A stretch of 64,000 bases of DNA from Asticcacaulis currens (GTDB lineage Bacteria; Pseudomonadota; Alphaproteobacteria; Caulobacterales; Caulobacteraceae). Under the pieces are notes generated by a model that was given only the letters and a program-made list of their open reading frames with translations, did not search any database and was not told the origin of the DNA. The stretch is from positions 124,001 through 188,000 of the forward strand of contig NZ_JAQQKW010000002.1 of assembly GCF_028550395.1 (NCBI RefSeq). Direction: 5' to 3'. The translations under genes and the position numbers were made by a program. This document shows positions 1 to 8,296 of this stretch, in pieces (the first letter of the stretch is position 1; the number at the start of each line of letters is the position of its first letter).

Positions 1-47
1 CCGCGCGTCGGCTTTGGGCCAAAACCAGCCCCCGACCGCGCCCTCCC

Positions 48-3000
48 TCACCGAAAATCCCGGCTCTTCTGAACCCAGCCGCCGCCCTGCGCTCTGGCCA
101 CCCGCGCGTCCTGTCCGGGCCCGCCATTGCGGAACTCATCGCCCGGCATACGGGGCACGCTCAACGGCGTATCGCGCTCACCGATACTAGCCAGAAGCGG
201 TGACAGATCAAAGACGGAGCGCGCGATAAGATGGACCACCTCGCCTTCGCGCTGGATGTAGCCGTTGATGGCCACAAACGACGAGCCATAGACGGCGGCC
301 TTATGAGCGGCCGCCACCTTCTCCCAAACCACCACATTGGCGTCGCGGGTCTCGTCTTCCAGCGTCATGAACATCACGCCATTGGCCGAGCCGGGCTTCT
401 GGCGGACGAGCACCATGCCCGCCACGCTGACGAGGCGCCCATCTTTTGAGGCCATGGCGTCCGCGCAGGTCATCAGGCCGCGCTGGCGAAGCTCTTCACG
501 CAGGAACGAGACGGGATGGGTCCCAAGCGTCAGACCCAGGTGATTATAGTCTTCGACCACCCTGGCCCCGGCCGTCATGGGTTTGAGGATCACTTGGGGT
601 TCCGGCATTGCAGACGTCTCCCCTGCCCCCGTCTCCAGATGATCGAACAGCGGTAGAGGATCATCGCGCAGGGCACGGATGGCAAACAACGCGTCCCGAC
701 GGTTCAGACCGAGGGCGGGAGAGAAGGCATCGGCCTTGGCCAGTTGTCGCAGCGTCACCACCGGCGTGCGGGCCCGCTTCCACAGATCGGGAATGGATGT
801 GAAGGGGTGATCTCCGCGGTGCAGGATCATCCTGGCAATGTCCGCGCTCTTGAGCCCTTTGACGAGCCGAAAGCCTAACCGCACGGCATAGCGTCCCGGT
901 CGGTGTGTCTCCTCCAGCGTACAGTCCCAGCGCGAGGCATTGACGCAGACCGGGCGGACCTCCACGCCATGTTCCTGAGCGTTGCGCACCAGCTGCGCCG
1001 GGGCATAGAAGCCCATGGGCTGGGAGTTCAGGAGCGCGGCACAAAAGACGTCCGGGTGATGGCATTTCATCCAGGAGGAGGCATAGGCGATCAGGGCGAA
1101 GGAATAGGCGTGCGACTCCGGAAACCCATAGGAGCCAAACCCTTCCAGCTGGCTGAAGATCTGCTCAGCATAGTCTTGCGTGTAGCCGTTTGTGAGCATC
1201 CCCTGCACGATCTCGTCGTGGAATTTTGAGACGCCGCCGGTGTGTTTGAAGGTGGCCATGGCGCGGCGGACCATATCGGCGCGCCCCGGCGAGAAGCCGG
1301 CCGCCTTGATGACAACCGACATGGCCTGCTCCTGAAACAAGGGTACGCCCAGGGTTTTCGAGAGAATGGCTTCCAGTTCCTTTGAGGGATAGGTGACCTC
1401 TTCCGTGCCCTCACGCCGTCGCAGGTAGGGATGGACCATGCCGCCCTGTATGGGGCCAGGCCGGACTATGGCGACCTGCACCACAAGGTCATAGAAGGTC
1501 CGTGGTTTGGTACGTGGCAGCATGGCCTGCTGGGCGCGGCTTTCGATCTGGAAGACGCCGACCGTTTCGGCCTTGCGGATCATGGCATAGGTGCGCGGGT
1601 CTTCGGCCGGGATGGTGGCCAGGTCCAATTCTATGCCCTTGACCTCGGCGAGCATATCGAGCGAGCGCTTCATGCACGACATCATGCCAAGCCCCAGGCA
1701 ATCGACCTTCATGAAGGCCAGCACATCGATATCGTCCTTGTCCCATTCAATGACTTGCCGCGCCTTCATGCGCGCGGGCTCTATCGGCACCAGCTCATCC
1801 AACCGGTCGTGGGTCAGGACAAAGCCGCCCGGGTGCTGGCTTAAGTGCCGGGGCACGTTCATCAAGAGCAGGTGCAGGTCGATGGCGAGTTTCAGGCGCC
1901 GGTCATTGAGATTGAGGCCCAACCCTTCGGCCTCGGCCAAAGTCATACCGCCCCGGTGCCAGTGCGTCACCTGTTTGGAGATCAGCTTGATCGTGTCTTC
2001 GGGATAGCCCATCACCTTGAGCACGGCCCGGATGGCCCCGCGCGTGCGGAACCGCGTGACCACGGCGGTAAGCGCGGCGTGCGAACGGCCATAGGTCTCA
2101 TAGACCCATTGCAGCACCTCCTCACGCCGCTGGTGCTCGAAGTCCACATCGATATCGGGCGGCTCCCCCCGCTCTTCGGAAATGAAACGCTCGAAGAGAA
2201 GATCATTGCGGTCCGGATCGACGCTCGTAATGCCCAACACAAAACAGACGCAAGAGTTGGCGGCCGAGCCTCGCCCTTGGCAGAGGATGTCCTGCGAGCG
2301 GGCGAAGTTGACGATGGCGTTGACCGTCAAAAAATAGGGCGCGTAGTTGAGCTTCTCGATCAGGGTCAGTTCATGACGCAGAAGGTCGATGACCTTTTGT
2401 GGCACGCCTTCCGGGTAGCGTCGCTTCGCCCCTTCCCAGGTCAGCTTTTTGAGGGCGTCGATGGCCGACAGCCCCGGTAAAAGCTTTTCTTCCGGATATT
2501 GGTATTTAAGCTCGTCGAGGCTGAAACGGCACTGATCGGCGATCTCGACACTGCGCCTTAAAGCCCCCTCGTAGCCCGGAAACAGCCGATACATCTCCTC
2601 CGGCGTCTTCAGATAGCGATCGGCGTAGCGGTGGCGCAGATCCCCCAGGGTGTCGATGGTACAATTGTGCCGGATGCAGGTGACCACGTCGTGCAACTGG
2701 TCGCGCTCATGGACATGATAGAGGACGTCATTGGTAACAACGGTGGGGACGCGCACCCTAGCCGCCAGGTTCGACAGCTCATGCAGGCGCAGATGATCCC
2801 CCTGCCGGCGGCGCAGCGTCAGCGCCACATGGGCGCGCTCGGCAAAGATGGTCTTGAAGCGGCGCAGGCGCTGGGCGCAGACCTCGTCGGCCTCGTCCGG
2901 AATGAAGATGCCGATCAGGCCTGCGTTGAAGTCCTCGACATCCTGCCAGCTGAGGTCGCACCGGCCCTTGCCGCCCCGCGCCTTGCCCACCGTCAAAAGC

Positions 3001-3275
3001 CGCGATAGTCGCGCATAGGCCGCCCGGTCGGTGGGATAGACGAGCAGCGACGAGCCATCGGTCAGATCAAGGTGGCAGCCGACGATCAGGCGCACCCCCG
3101 TGGCTTTGGCGGCGACATGGGCACGCACCATACCGGCGAGTGTGTTGCGATCAGCAATGGCAAGCGCCTCAAGACCCAGTGCCTGCGCCCGCACGAACAG
3201 CTCATCGGGGGATGAACAGCCCTGCAGGAAGGAGAAGTAGGACGCGCACTGAAGCTCGACGTAAGGTGGCTGCAT
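48..3275 (-). CDS. dnaE2: Error-prone DNA polymerase DnaE2 (ImuC)
   Basis: C-family DNA polymerase for damage-induced translesion synthesis, working with ImuA and ImuB. About 1075 aa. An N-terminal PHP domain carries YFSFLQGCSSPDEL and LAIADRNTLAG. The polymerase core has GRGSAANSCVCFVLGI and the catalytic acidic motif PDIDVDFEHQRREEV (about residues 375-390). A C-terminal OB fold includes FMTLEDETRDANVVVW, and the protein ends in the family-typical SRDFR, so it is complete. A longer frame begins at 3302, but the ATG at 3275 gives the usual MQPPYVELQ start and overlaps the imuB stop as TGATG, which points to translational coupling. Last gene of the LexA-controlled operon. Confidence 0.96.
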   Translation of the reverse strand: MQPPYVELQCASYFSFLQGCSSPDELFVRAQALGLEALAIADRNTLAGMVRAHVAAKATGVRLIVGCHLDLTDGSSLLVYPTDRAAYARLSRLLTVGKARGGKGRCDLSWQDVEDFNAGLIGIFIPDEADEVCAQRLRRFKTIFAERAHVALTLRRRQGDHLRLHELSNLAARVRVPTVVTNDVLYHVHERDQLHDVVTCIRHNCTIDTLGDLRHRYADRYLKTPEEMYRLFPGYEGALRRSVEIADQCRFSLDELKYQYPEEKLLPGLSAIDALKKLTWEGAKRRYPEGVPQKVIDLLRHELTLIEKLNYAPYFLTVNAIVNFARSQDILCQGRGSAANSCVCFVLGITSVDPDRNDLLFERFISEERGEPPDIDVDFEHQRREEVLQWVYETYGRSHAALTAVVTRFRTRGAIRAVLKVMGYPEDTIKLISKQVTHWHRGGMTLAEAEGLGLNLNDRRLKLAIDLHLLLMNVPRHLSQHPGGFVLTHDRLDELVPIEPARMKARQVIEWDKDDIDVLAFMKVDCLGLGMMSCMKRSLDMLAEVKGIELDLATIPAEDPRTYAMIRKAETVGVFQIESRAQQAMLPRTKPRTFYDLVVQVAIVRPGPIQGGMVHPYLRRREGTEEVTYPSKELEAILSKTLGVPLFQEQAMSVVIKAAGFSPGRADMVRRAMATFKHTGGVSKFHDEIVQGMLTNGYTQDYAEQIFSQLEGFGSYGFPESHAYSFALIAYASSWMKCHHPDVFCAALLNSQPMGFYAPAQLVRNAQEHGVEVRPVCVNASRWDCTLEETHRPGRYAVRLGFRLVKGLKSADIARMILHRGDHPFTSIPDLWKRARTPVVTLRQLAKADAFSPALGLNRRDALFAIRALRDDPLPLFDHLETGAGETSAMPEPQVILKPMTAGARVVEDYNHLGLTLGTHPVSFLREELRQRGLMTCADAMASKDGRLVSVAGMVLVRQKPGSANGVMFMTLEDETRDANVVVWEKVAAAHKAAVYGSSFVAINGYIQREGEVVHLIARSVFDLSPLLASIGERDTPLSVPRMPGDEFRNGGPGQDARVARAQGGGWVQKSRDFR

Positions 3276-4795
3276 CAGTCGAACTTCCCATGCAGATACC
3301 AATTGAGAGAGCCGGTGCCCATGTGTTCGCCGTCCCCGGCCCGGAAGACCCAGAAGCGCTCACCCGTGGCGGTTTCAAGGATATAGTAGTCGCGCACCTT
3401 GCCGGTTTCGGTGTCGCTGACCCACCATTCCCCCTTGACGCGTTCGGGGCCATCGGCACAGACGACGCTGTAGCGCTGACCGCGCCAGGTAAAGGCGCGC
3501 GGCGGATGATCGGGCAAGGCCGCCAGCGCCTGCACCGGTTCGGGGCGATAAAGGCGCGCCGGGCGTCGATAACGGGCATTGCGTGAGGAGCCTGTCCCGG
3601 ATGCCGAAGGCGCGATCCGTCTGACTGAGCGCTCCGGGATGTCGCTTGCGACTTCCACCGCGCGGTAAAGTCGACCCTCGCCGTAGCGGTTGCTGAGCGT
3701 GTCCCATAGGTCTTCGACGTCCGGGCGGCCGGGCGCGGCAAAGCGCGTGGCGACCTGGGTGAAGGACAGCGGTTCGACCAGAGGGGCGGACAGGGTCATC
3801 TTGTCGATGCCGAAGCCCGGCTCAACGGTTTCGATCTTATCGACCAGCAGTTTCGACAGACGCTTTACGTCGCGCACCGGCTTCGCGGTACCGACGGATA
3901 TGGTCTCGATGCGACTATCGACGCGCACAAAGTGCAAATCGAGCCGTCGCGCCCCAAGACCCGCCTCTTCCAGTTTCAGGCACAGGGATTCAGTCAAACG
4001 GCGGGTATATTTTTCAAGCGTGTCAGGCGCCCCGATGGGCTCAAAGAAAGCGCGTTCGACCGAGATCAGTTCGGGGACATGGACGGGCTCAATGGGTTCG
4101 GCCAGTCGCCCAAACGCCATATCGACGCGCCGCCACAGGTCGGGACCATAGCGCAGCGCCAGCGGGGCGCGCGGCTTGGCCGCCAGTTCGCCGATGGTGT
4201 CGATACCGATAAGGCGCAGTTCCTCGACCGTCTCGGCCGGTAGGCGAAGCGCCCCGACCGGCAGGGGCAGGATTGCCTCAGAGGACTTACCCGCTGGAAT
4301 GATCAGCGAAGACTTACCGGCAAAGCGCACCAGGGCATGGGCGGCCCCCCAGCTATCTGCGACGGTGGCGTAGGCGGTGATGTGGAGAGCGTCGAGGCGC
4401 CGCAGCATATCGGAGACCAGAGCGGCCTCTCCCCCATAGAGATGGGCCGCGCCGGTGATATCGAGGATCAGACCGTCGGGCGGATCAGCGGCCACCACGG
4501 GCGAGTAGAGCCGCAGGGCCCAGACGGCGAGCTTCTCCAGCGCCTCGGCGTCACGCTCCACCTCAGCGTCACGCACCTCAAGACCGTCTATCAGAACCTG
4601 CGCCTTGGCCACCGCCATGCCCCGTCGCACGCCGCGTTGATGAGCTAACGCATCGACTGCCGTGACGAGGCGGCGGCTGCCGACCTTGCCCTGTAGCACC
4701 AGAGGTCGCTCAAGCGGCAGCACGTCCAGGCCTATAGCCCGGCGCAGACGATCGGTCCCCCAAAATGGCAGATAGAGGCTGAGGTAGCGGGCCAT
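3275..4795 (-). CDS. imuB: ImuB, Y-family polymerase-like mutasome protein
   Basis: ImuB is a catalytically dead Y-family polymerase homologue that bridges DnaE2 to the sliding clamp. The 506 aa protein starts MARYLSLYLPFWGTDRLRR, where true Y polymerases carry the catalytic DxD; here those acids are absent, as is normal for ImuB. The middle keeps palm and helix-hairpin-helix features (LRLIGIDTIGELAAKPR) and a little-finger region. The C-terminus FWVFRAGDGEHMGTGSLNWYLHGKFD is family-typical. It starts 6 bases after the upstream unknown gene and shares TGATG with dnaE2. I could not point to a certain clamp-binding motif. Confidence 0.95.
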   Translation of the reverse strand: MARYLSLYLPFWGTDRLRRAIGLDVLPLERPLVLQGKVGSRRLVTAVDALAHQRGVRRGMAVAKAQVLIDGLEVRDAEVERDAEALEKLAVWALRLYSPVVAADPPDGLILDITGAAHLYGGEAALVSDMLRRLDALHITAYATVADSWGAAHALVRFAGKSSLIIPAGKSSEAILPLPVGALRLPAETVEELRLIGIDTIGELAAKPRAPLALRYGPDLWRRVDMAFGRLAEPIEPVHVPELISVERAFFEPIGAPDTLEKYTRRLTESLCLKLEEAGLGARRLDLHFVRVDSRIETISVGTAKPVRDVKRLSKLLVDKIETVEPGFGIDKMTLSAPLVEPLSFTQVATRFAAPGRPDVEDLWDTLSNRYGEGRLYRAVEVASDIPERSVRRIAPSASGTGSSRNARYRRPARLYRPEPVQALAALPDHPPRAFTWRGQRYSVVCADGPERVKGEWWVSDTETGKVRDYYILETATGERFWVFRAGDGEHMGTGSLNWYLHGKFD

Positions 4796-4801
4796 GACAC
4801 C

Positions 4802-5320
4802 CTACACCGCCTGTCGCGTGAGAGGATCGACCCAGTCGGCCCAGGCTTCCAGAAGGGCGTCACGCTCAGCCGTCAGGACGTCGAGCGGCACGGCGACGGA
4901 GGCCGAGCGACGAATGGGTTCGCTGAGGCCCGAAACATGAATGTCGTAGATCGGCTGATGACGGCTGACGCTGCCCCAGCCGCCCACAGTGACCGTCTTC
5001 GTGTATATAGGACTGACGGCGGAGATAGCCTGAAGACTGATCAGAAGATGGGACAGGTCGAACAGGCCCGGCGATACGCCGTCCTTAAGATGATAGCGCC
5101 GCCAGGCGGCCACGAGTTGCGCATGCGCATCTCTGAGTGCGGCCCTTTCCTCGTCTGAGCCATCCTCCGACTGGAACCAAAGGGTTTGAGGCAGGCCCTG
5201 GATATGGACCGGGAACGCCAGATGCGTGTCTTCATAAAGGCCATTTCTCCATACCGGCCCGATAGCGACGAGGGGCGCCAGCGCCACCACCTTCCCCGCA
5301 CAGGTGACAAGTTCACTCAT
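4802..5320 (-). CDS. Unknown 172 aa protein inside the imu operon
   Basis: I do not recognise this protein. It is 172 aa, soluble, with no signal peptide, membrane segment or metal-binding cysteine cluster. The N-terminal half is rich in hydrophobic and aromatic residues (VWRNGLYEDTHLAFPV, TLWFQSEDG), a helical charged stretch follows (about residues 54-78), and the C-terminal part has GGWGSVSRHQPIYDIHV. Its start overlaps the stop of the preceding small gene by ATGA and its stop lies 6 bases before imuB, so it is translationally embedded between imuA and imuB. It should therefore be induced with the mutasome. A role in translesion synthesis is inference from position only. Confidence 0.8.
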   Translation of the reverse strand: MSELVTCAGKVVALAPLVAIGPVWRNGLYEDTHLAFPVHIQGLPQTLWFQSEDGSDEERAALRDAHAQLVAAWRRYHLKDGVSPGLFDLSHLLISLQAISAVSPIYTKTVTVGGWGSVSRHQPIYDIHVSGLSEPIRRSASVAVPLDVLTAERDALLEAWADWVDPLTRQAV

Positions 5321-5574
5321 GCGATATCCGCGTAATCGGTCTGATAGAGATCAACGACGTCGAGGATCTGGGGCGCGCGCGGCAATTGCGGCAGGGGCGA
5401 GCCATCGGCGTGGTATCTGTAGCCGGCCACATCGTAATAGACCGTGCCTTTGGGACCGATCTTCTGCACACAGGCCATATAGTCGCGCTCATGCCGGGCG
5501 ACCGTAAGCAGGACGGCGGCCCCATCGAACAGGGCCAGCCGGGCGTGTTCATCCGGTGTCTCAAACAACTGCAT
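5317..5574 (-). CDS. Unknown 85 aa protein inside the imu operon
   Basis: Small soluble protein (MQLFETPDEHARLALFDGA start) with no recognisable domain. It is acidic at its C-terminus (ILDVVDLYQTDYADIA) and has a beta-like middle (TVYYDVAGYRYHADG). A strong Shine-Dalgarno, AGGAGG, sits immediately after the imuA stop codon and about 6 bases before this ATG, which supports it as a real gene. It begins 13 bases after imuA and overlaps the next unknown gene by four bases. The pair of unknown genes looks like a unit inserted in, or retained by, this lineage's imuA-imuB operon. Function unknown. Confidence 0.78.
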   Translation of the reverse strand: MQLFETPDEHARLALFDGAAVLLTVARHERDYMACVQKIGPKGTVYYDVAGYRYHADGSPLPQLPRAPQILDVVDLYQTDYADIA

Positions 5575-5587
5575 AGTCTCCCTCCTC

Positions 5588-6340
5588 TTAAGATGCGGCC
5601 CGCAGGGTGTTTGTCATTTGTGCGTCCCCGGACAGGCGGATATGCCCCTCCCCGTCACAGGCCTCGACCTCGAAATCATGACACTCGCCGCCGCGGGCCC
5701 GGATCAGTTCGAGCATCCAGCGCGCGCGTCCGACGCCGCGCACCGGCAAAGGCGCTGAGTTCAGTTCGGTGACGCGCCAGCGGGTAAAGGCGGCCGTGGG
5801 GCGGCCAAAGTCTTTGGCATCGACCTGCCGGCGCCAGCGGCGCACGATCAGGGCCAGCGTTCCTGTGCCCTCCGCCGCCATCAGAAGACGTTGTGAGGCG
5901 ACACGGGAGAGATTGGCGAGTTCGCCCACGACCGCGGTGAGGCCGCCGTGGCGCAGGGCTTCCTCACAAGCCCCCAGCACGGCGGCCTCATCGCCGGCTT
6001 CGAAGAAGACGACCTTGTCATCGGTCAGGCCTGAACGGGCCAGCGCCGGGGCAAACAGATCAGGCTGCGTATAGGCCCAGAGAACGCGCCCGCCAGAGCG
6101 CGCCGCGATCCCGGCGGCAAAGGCAATGGCGGCGGCCCCATCTACCGCGCCATTGGCGCCACCGGCGATCTCGTGCAGGGCCCCAAAGGCCAGCCCCCCC
6201 TTGGGAATACGGGTGTCGATGTCGGGAACGCCGAAGGGGAGAACGACGCGTCTGGGCGCACTGTGACCGCCGATATGGTCGATCCGGTCTCGCAAAGCGC
6301 TGAGGACGGCGGGGTTGGCAGCGGGCATGACATCAAGCAT
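5588..6340 (-). CDS. imuA: ImuA, RecA/SulA-like mutasome protein
   Basis: First gene of the SOS mutagenesis operon. The 250 aa protein has the RecA-like fold of ImuA: an N-terminal LPFGVPDIDTRIPKGGLAFGALHEI resembling the segment before the Walker A region, and FARSGGRVLWAY-type strands, but no canonical GxxxxGKT, as expected for ImuA. ImuA partners with ImuB and DnaE2 at stalled forks. Two starts are possible: ATG at 6340, with AGAAAGG directly against it, or the in-frame ATG at 6328, with the same Shine-Dalgarno 12 bases away. Neither spacing is ideal. A perfect LexA box lies 24 bases upstream of 6340. Confidence 0.92.
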   Translation of the reverse strand: MLDVMPAANPAVLSALRDRIDHIGGHSAPRRVVLPFGVPDIDTRIPKGGLAFGALHEIAGGANGAVDGAAAIAFAAGIAARSGGRVLWAYTQPDLFAPALARSGLTDDKVVFFEAGDEAAVLGACEEALRHGGLTAVVGELANLSRVASQRLLMAAEGTGTLALIVRRWRRQVDAKDFGRPTAAFTRWRVTELNSAPLPVRGVGRARWMLELIRARGGECHDFEVEACDGEGHIRLSGDAQMTNTLRAAS

Positions 6341-6363
6341 CCTTTCTGAACGCCAAAGGCTAT

Positions 6364-6378
6364 GTTCGCTTTTTGTTC
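6364..6378 (-). promoter_or_regulatory. LexA (SOS) box upstream of imuA
   Basis: The plus strand reads GTTC-GCTTTTT-GTTC, an exact match to the alphaproteobacterial LexA consensus GTTC-N7-GTTC. Read on the minus strand it is GAAC-N7-GAAC, placed downstream of a possible -35 TTGACT (6399-6394), so bound LexA would cover the promoter spacer and -10 region. This predicts DNA-damage induction of imuA, the two unknown genes, imuB and dnaE2 as one transcript. Confidence 0.9.
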
Positions 6379-6399
6379 TTTAATTTGAACAAGAGTCAA

Positions 6400-6880
6400 T
6401 AGGCCGAGATCGGCGTCTGCGTGCTGCCAGAAATTGTCAGGGCGATGGGTCAGAGCGGAATCGTGAGGAGTCACAAATCCTTAACAGCCGATTCTTGGGA
6501 AACAAACAGGGAACAAATTTCTGTGAATTGTCGGTGTTCCCTGTAACGGCGGAAGGCCAAGGCTCGCGCCTAAATGCACAGCTTGAACGGAAGCCCGCAC
6601 AACTGTGTTGGCCAGACGGTTGCAACGCTCTTCTTCTCTTCAGGATCAAGGCTCAAAACGCATATCGGCACAGCGCGTCTTACGAGCATGCGGATGAGCG
6701 CATAGCTCACCTTCAAAGAGAGCCCCTCTCGGATACAAAGCCCCCGCTTCGCGTCTTAACAGCGCACGAACGAGGCATCATTTGACTTTTTGTTGCCAAT
6801 TTATCTCACTCGATGGCTCAGCTTAACAATTCTTACGCGACTGCGAAAAAAAGATTGACGCGTCGTGAATGTTATATGAC
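6400..6880. other. Long non-coding gap between imuA and the nitrate operon
   Basis: No convincing gene. A 96-codon plus-strand frame (6495-6785) has no ribosome-binding site and no family resemblance. The stretch is more AT-rich than its neighbours and holds the inverted repeat at 6506-6544. Towards the right end there are promoter-like elements: TTGACG at 6855-6860 and TTATAT at 6872-6877. These could start the porin leader a few bases before its first hairpin, but they are not correctly spaced from each other. Confidence 0.5.
6506..6544. repeat. Perfect 10-bp inverted repeat, 19-base loop
   Basis: ACAGGGAACA (6506-6515) is exactly mirrored by TGTTCCCTGT (6535-6544). No U-tract follows on either strand, so it is not an obvious terminator. 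It lies in the divergent gap between imuA and the porin operon. It could be a regulator-binding dyad or a relic of a mobile repeat. No function is claimed. Confidence 0.6.
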
Positions 6881-6887
6881 GCTGACA

Positions 6888-6937
6888 GTGTTATCCAAAG
6901 GCGGATGACACGCGGCGCTGCCATTGAAGGCTTCGCC
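6888..6937 (+). promoter_or_regulatory. ANTAR-type two-hairpin RNA element before the porin-nrt operon
   Basis: Hairpin 1: GTGTTATCC (6888-6896), loop AAAGGC, GGATGACAC (6903-6911), nine pairs with one G-U. Hairpin 2: GGCG/CT/GCC (6914-6922), loop ATTGAA, GGC/TT/CGCC (6929-6937), seven pairs around a 2x2 internal loop. Both loops are six bases with A at position 1 and G at position 4, the published signature of RNA targets of ANTAR proteins such as NasT and NasR. Only two bases separate the hairpins, and a strong terminator follows 15 bases later. NasT, encoded at 19.7-20.3 kb, is the expected ligand. Confidence 0.85.
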
Positions 6938-6952
6938 CATCACCGGACAACG

Positions 6953-7013
6953 ACGTCTCAGAGCTTTACCGCATAAGGGGAACCTGCGGTTTAGTCTGGG
7001 GCGTTTTTTTTTT
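6953..7013 (+). terminator. Leader terminator (attenuator) before the porin gene
   Basis: The outer stem ACGTCTCAG (6953-6961) pairs with CTGGGGCGT (6996-7004), nine pairs including two G-U. An inner stem, ACCGCA (6968-6973) with TGCGGT (6985-6990), stacks within it. A run of ten T (7004-7013) follows directly. It stands 23 bases before the porin start codon and after the two ANTAR hairpins, which is the arrangement of nitrate-responsive antitermination. Without NasT the operon should terminate here. Confidence 0.88.
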
Positions 7014-7035
7014 GCTCTTTTCAGGGGATAGGACC

Positions 7036-8283
7036 GTGGCCCATCTAAAGCTGCGTCGGAAAAGTGCGCCCTTAATTTTGTGCGGCGCAACAATTTTAAG
7101 CGGGGTGTGCGCCCCGGCTTTCGCTCAGGAGACATTTGGCGAAGCGCTGGCCATGGGCAAGCCGCTGCTTGAAAGCCGCCTGCGCTACGAAGGCGTTGAT
7201 CAGGCCGGGCTGAAAAAGGGGTCGGCGCTGACCCTGCGCAATCGCATCGGCTTTCAGTCGGCGGACTGGAAGAACCTGAAATTCCTCGTGGAATTCGAGG
7301 ATGTCCGCGCTCTGGATGACGACTACAACTCGACGACCAACGGCAAGACGCAATATCCGACGGTCAATGATCCCACGGTGACCGAATTGAACCGTGCACA
7401 GGTGGTGTGGACGCCGTCGAGCTTCACCACCGTCACCGCCGGTCGTCAGCGCATTATCCTCGACGATGCACGCTTCATCGGTAATGTCGGATGGCGTCAG
7501 GACGAACAGACCTTCGATGCCCTGCGCGTCGATACCACGGTGGGCAAGCTGGCCGTCACCTACGCCTATGTGTTTCAGGTCAACCGCATCCTGGGCGAAA
7601 GCGCCGACTGGGATTCCGACAGCCACCTGCTGAATGTCACCCTGCCGATCACTGAAGCCCTGAAGATTCAGGCTTTTGATTACGCGCTCGATTTTGAGAA
7701 TGCCAAGGCGAACTCGACCAATACCATTGGCCTCAAGGCGTCAGGTTCGGCCTGGGTGTCATCCTTCAAGCTGGCCTATTCCGGCTATTATGCCAAGCAG
7801 ACCGACTATGGCTATAACCCGGCCGATTTCGAGCTGTCCGCTTCCAATATCGACGGGGCGGTGACCTGGGACATGTACACTTTCAAGGTCGGTTACGAGA
7901 CCTTTGAAGGCGACGGCACGCGCGGCTTTATTACGCCGCTGGCCACGGCGCACGCCTTCAATGGCTGGTCCGATGCGCTGGCCTTCAATGGCAACAAGAC
8001 CATGGCCAACGGGTTCAAGAACCTCAGCTACACCCTGACGGTGGCGGGCTACACGCACCCCGCCTTCCCGCTGATCAAGAACCCGACCCTGACGCTCGCC
8101 TACCACGATTTTGAAACGGAGCGCCTCAGCCAGTCGATCGGCACGGAGTTCGACGCGCAGTTCGCCTCCGGCCTGACCAAGAACCTGTCGCTGCTGCTGA
8201 AATATGCCGACTTTGAGCGCGCCAATACGATCATGCCCGCCTCGCGCACCAAGGTGTGGGTCGGCTTCGAATACAAACTTTAA
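7036..8283 (+). CDS. Outer-membrane porin (alginate-export/OprD-like beta barrel) of the nitrate operon
   Basis: Predicted outer-membrane channel, 415 aa. GTG at 7036 is preferred over the upstream TTG at 7012 because it follows an AGGGGAT/AGGA Shine-Dalgarno and gives a clean Sec signal peptide (MAHLKLRRK..., hydrophobic core, cleavage after PAFA). The mature part is rich in alternating aromatic strands (LESRLRYEGVDQ, FLVEFEDVRAL, AQVVWTPSSFTTVTAGRQRI) and ends WVGFEYKL with a C-terminal hydrophobic residue, typical of barrels. As first gene ahead of nrtABD behind a NasT-type leader, it is likely a nitrate/anion entry porin; substrate is inferred. Confidence 0.82.
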   Translation: MAHLKLRRKSAPLILCGATILSGVCAPAFAQETFGEALAMGKPLLESRLRYEGVDQAGLKKGSALTLRNRIGFQSADWKNLKFLVEFEDVRALDDDYNSTTNGKTQYPTVNDPTVTELNRAQVVWTPSSFTTVTAGRQRIILDDARFIGNVGWRQDEQTFDALRVDTTVGKLAVTYAYVFQVNRILGESADWDSDSHLLNVTLPITEALKIQAFDYALDFENAKANSTNTIGLKASGSAWVSSFKLAYSGYYAKQTDYGYNPADFELSASNIDGAVTWDMYTFKVGYETFEGDGTRGFITPLATAHAFNGWSDALAFNGNKTMANGFKNLSYTLTVAGYTHPAFPLIKNPTLTLAYHDFETERLSQSIGTEFDAQFASGLTKNLSLLLKYADFERANTIMPASRTKVWVGFEYKL

Positions 8284-8296
8284 GGGACCTACTGAT

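Noticed and set aside
6495-6785. 96-codon plus-strand frame in the imuA-porin gap
   Set aside because: No ribosome-binding site, no family resemblance, contains half of an inverted repeat.
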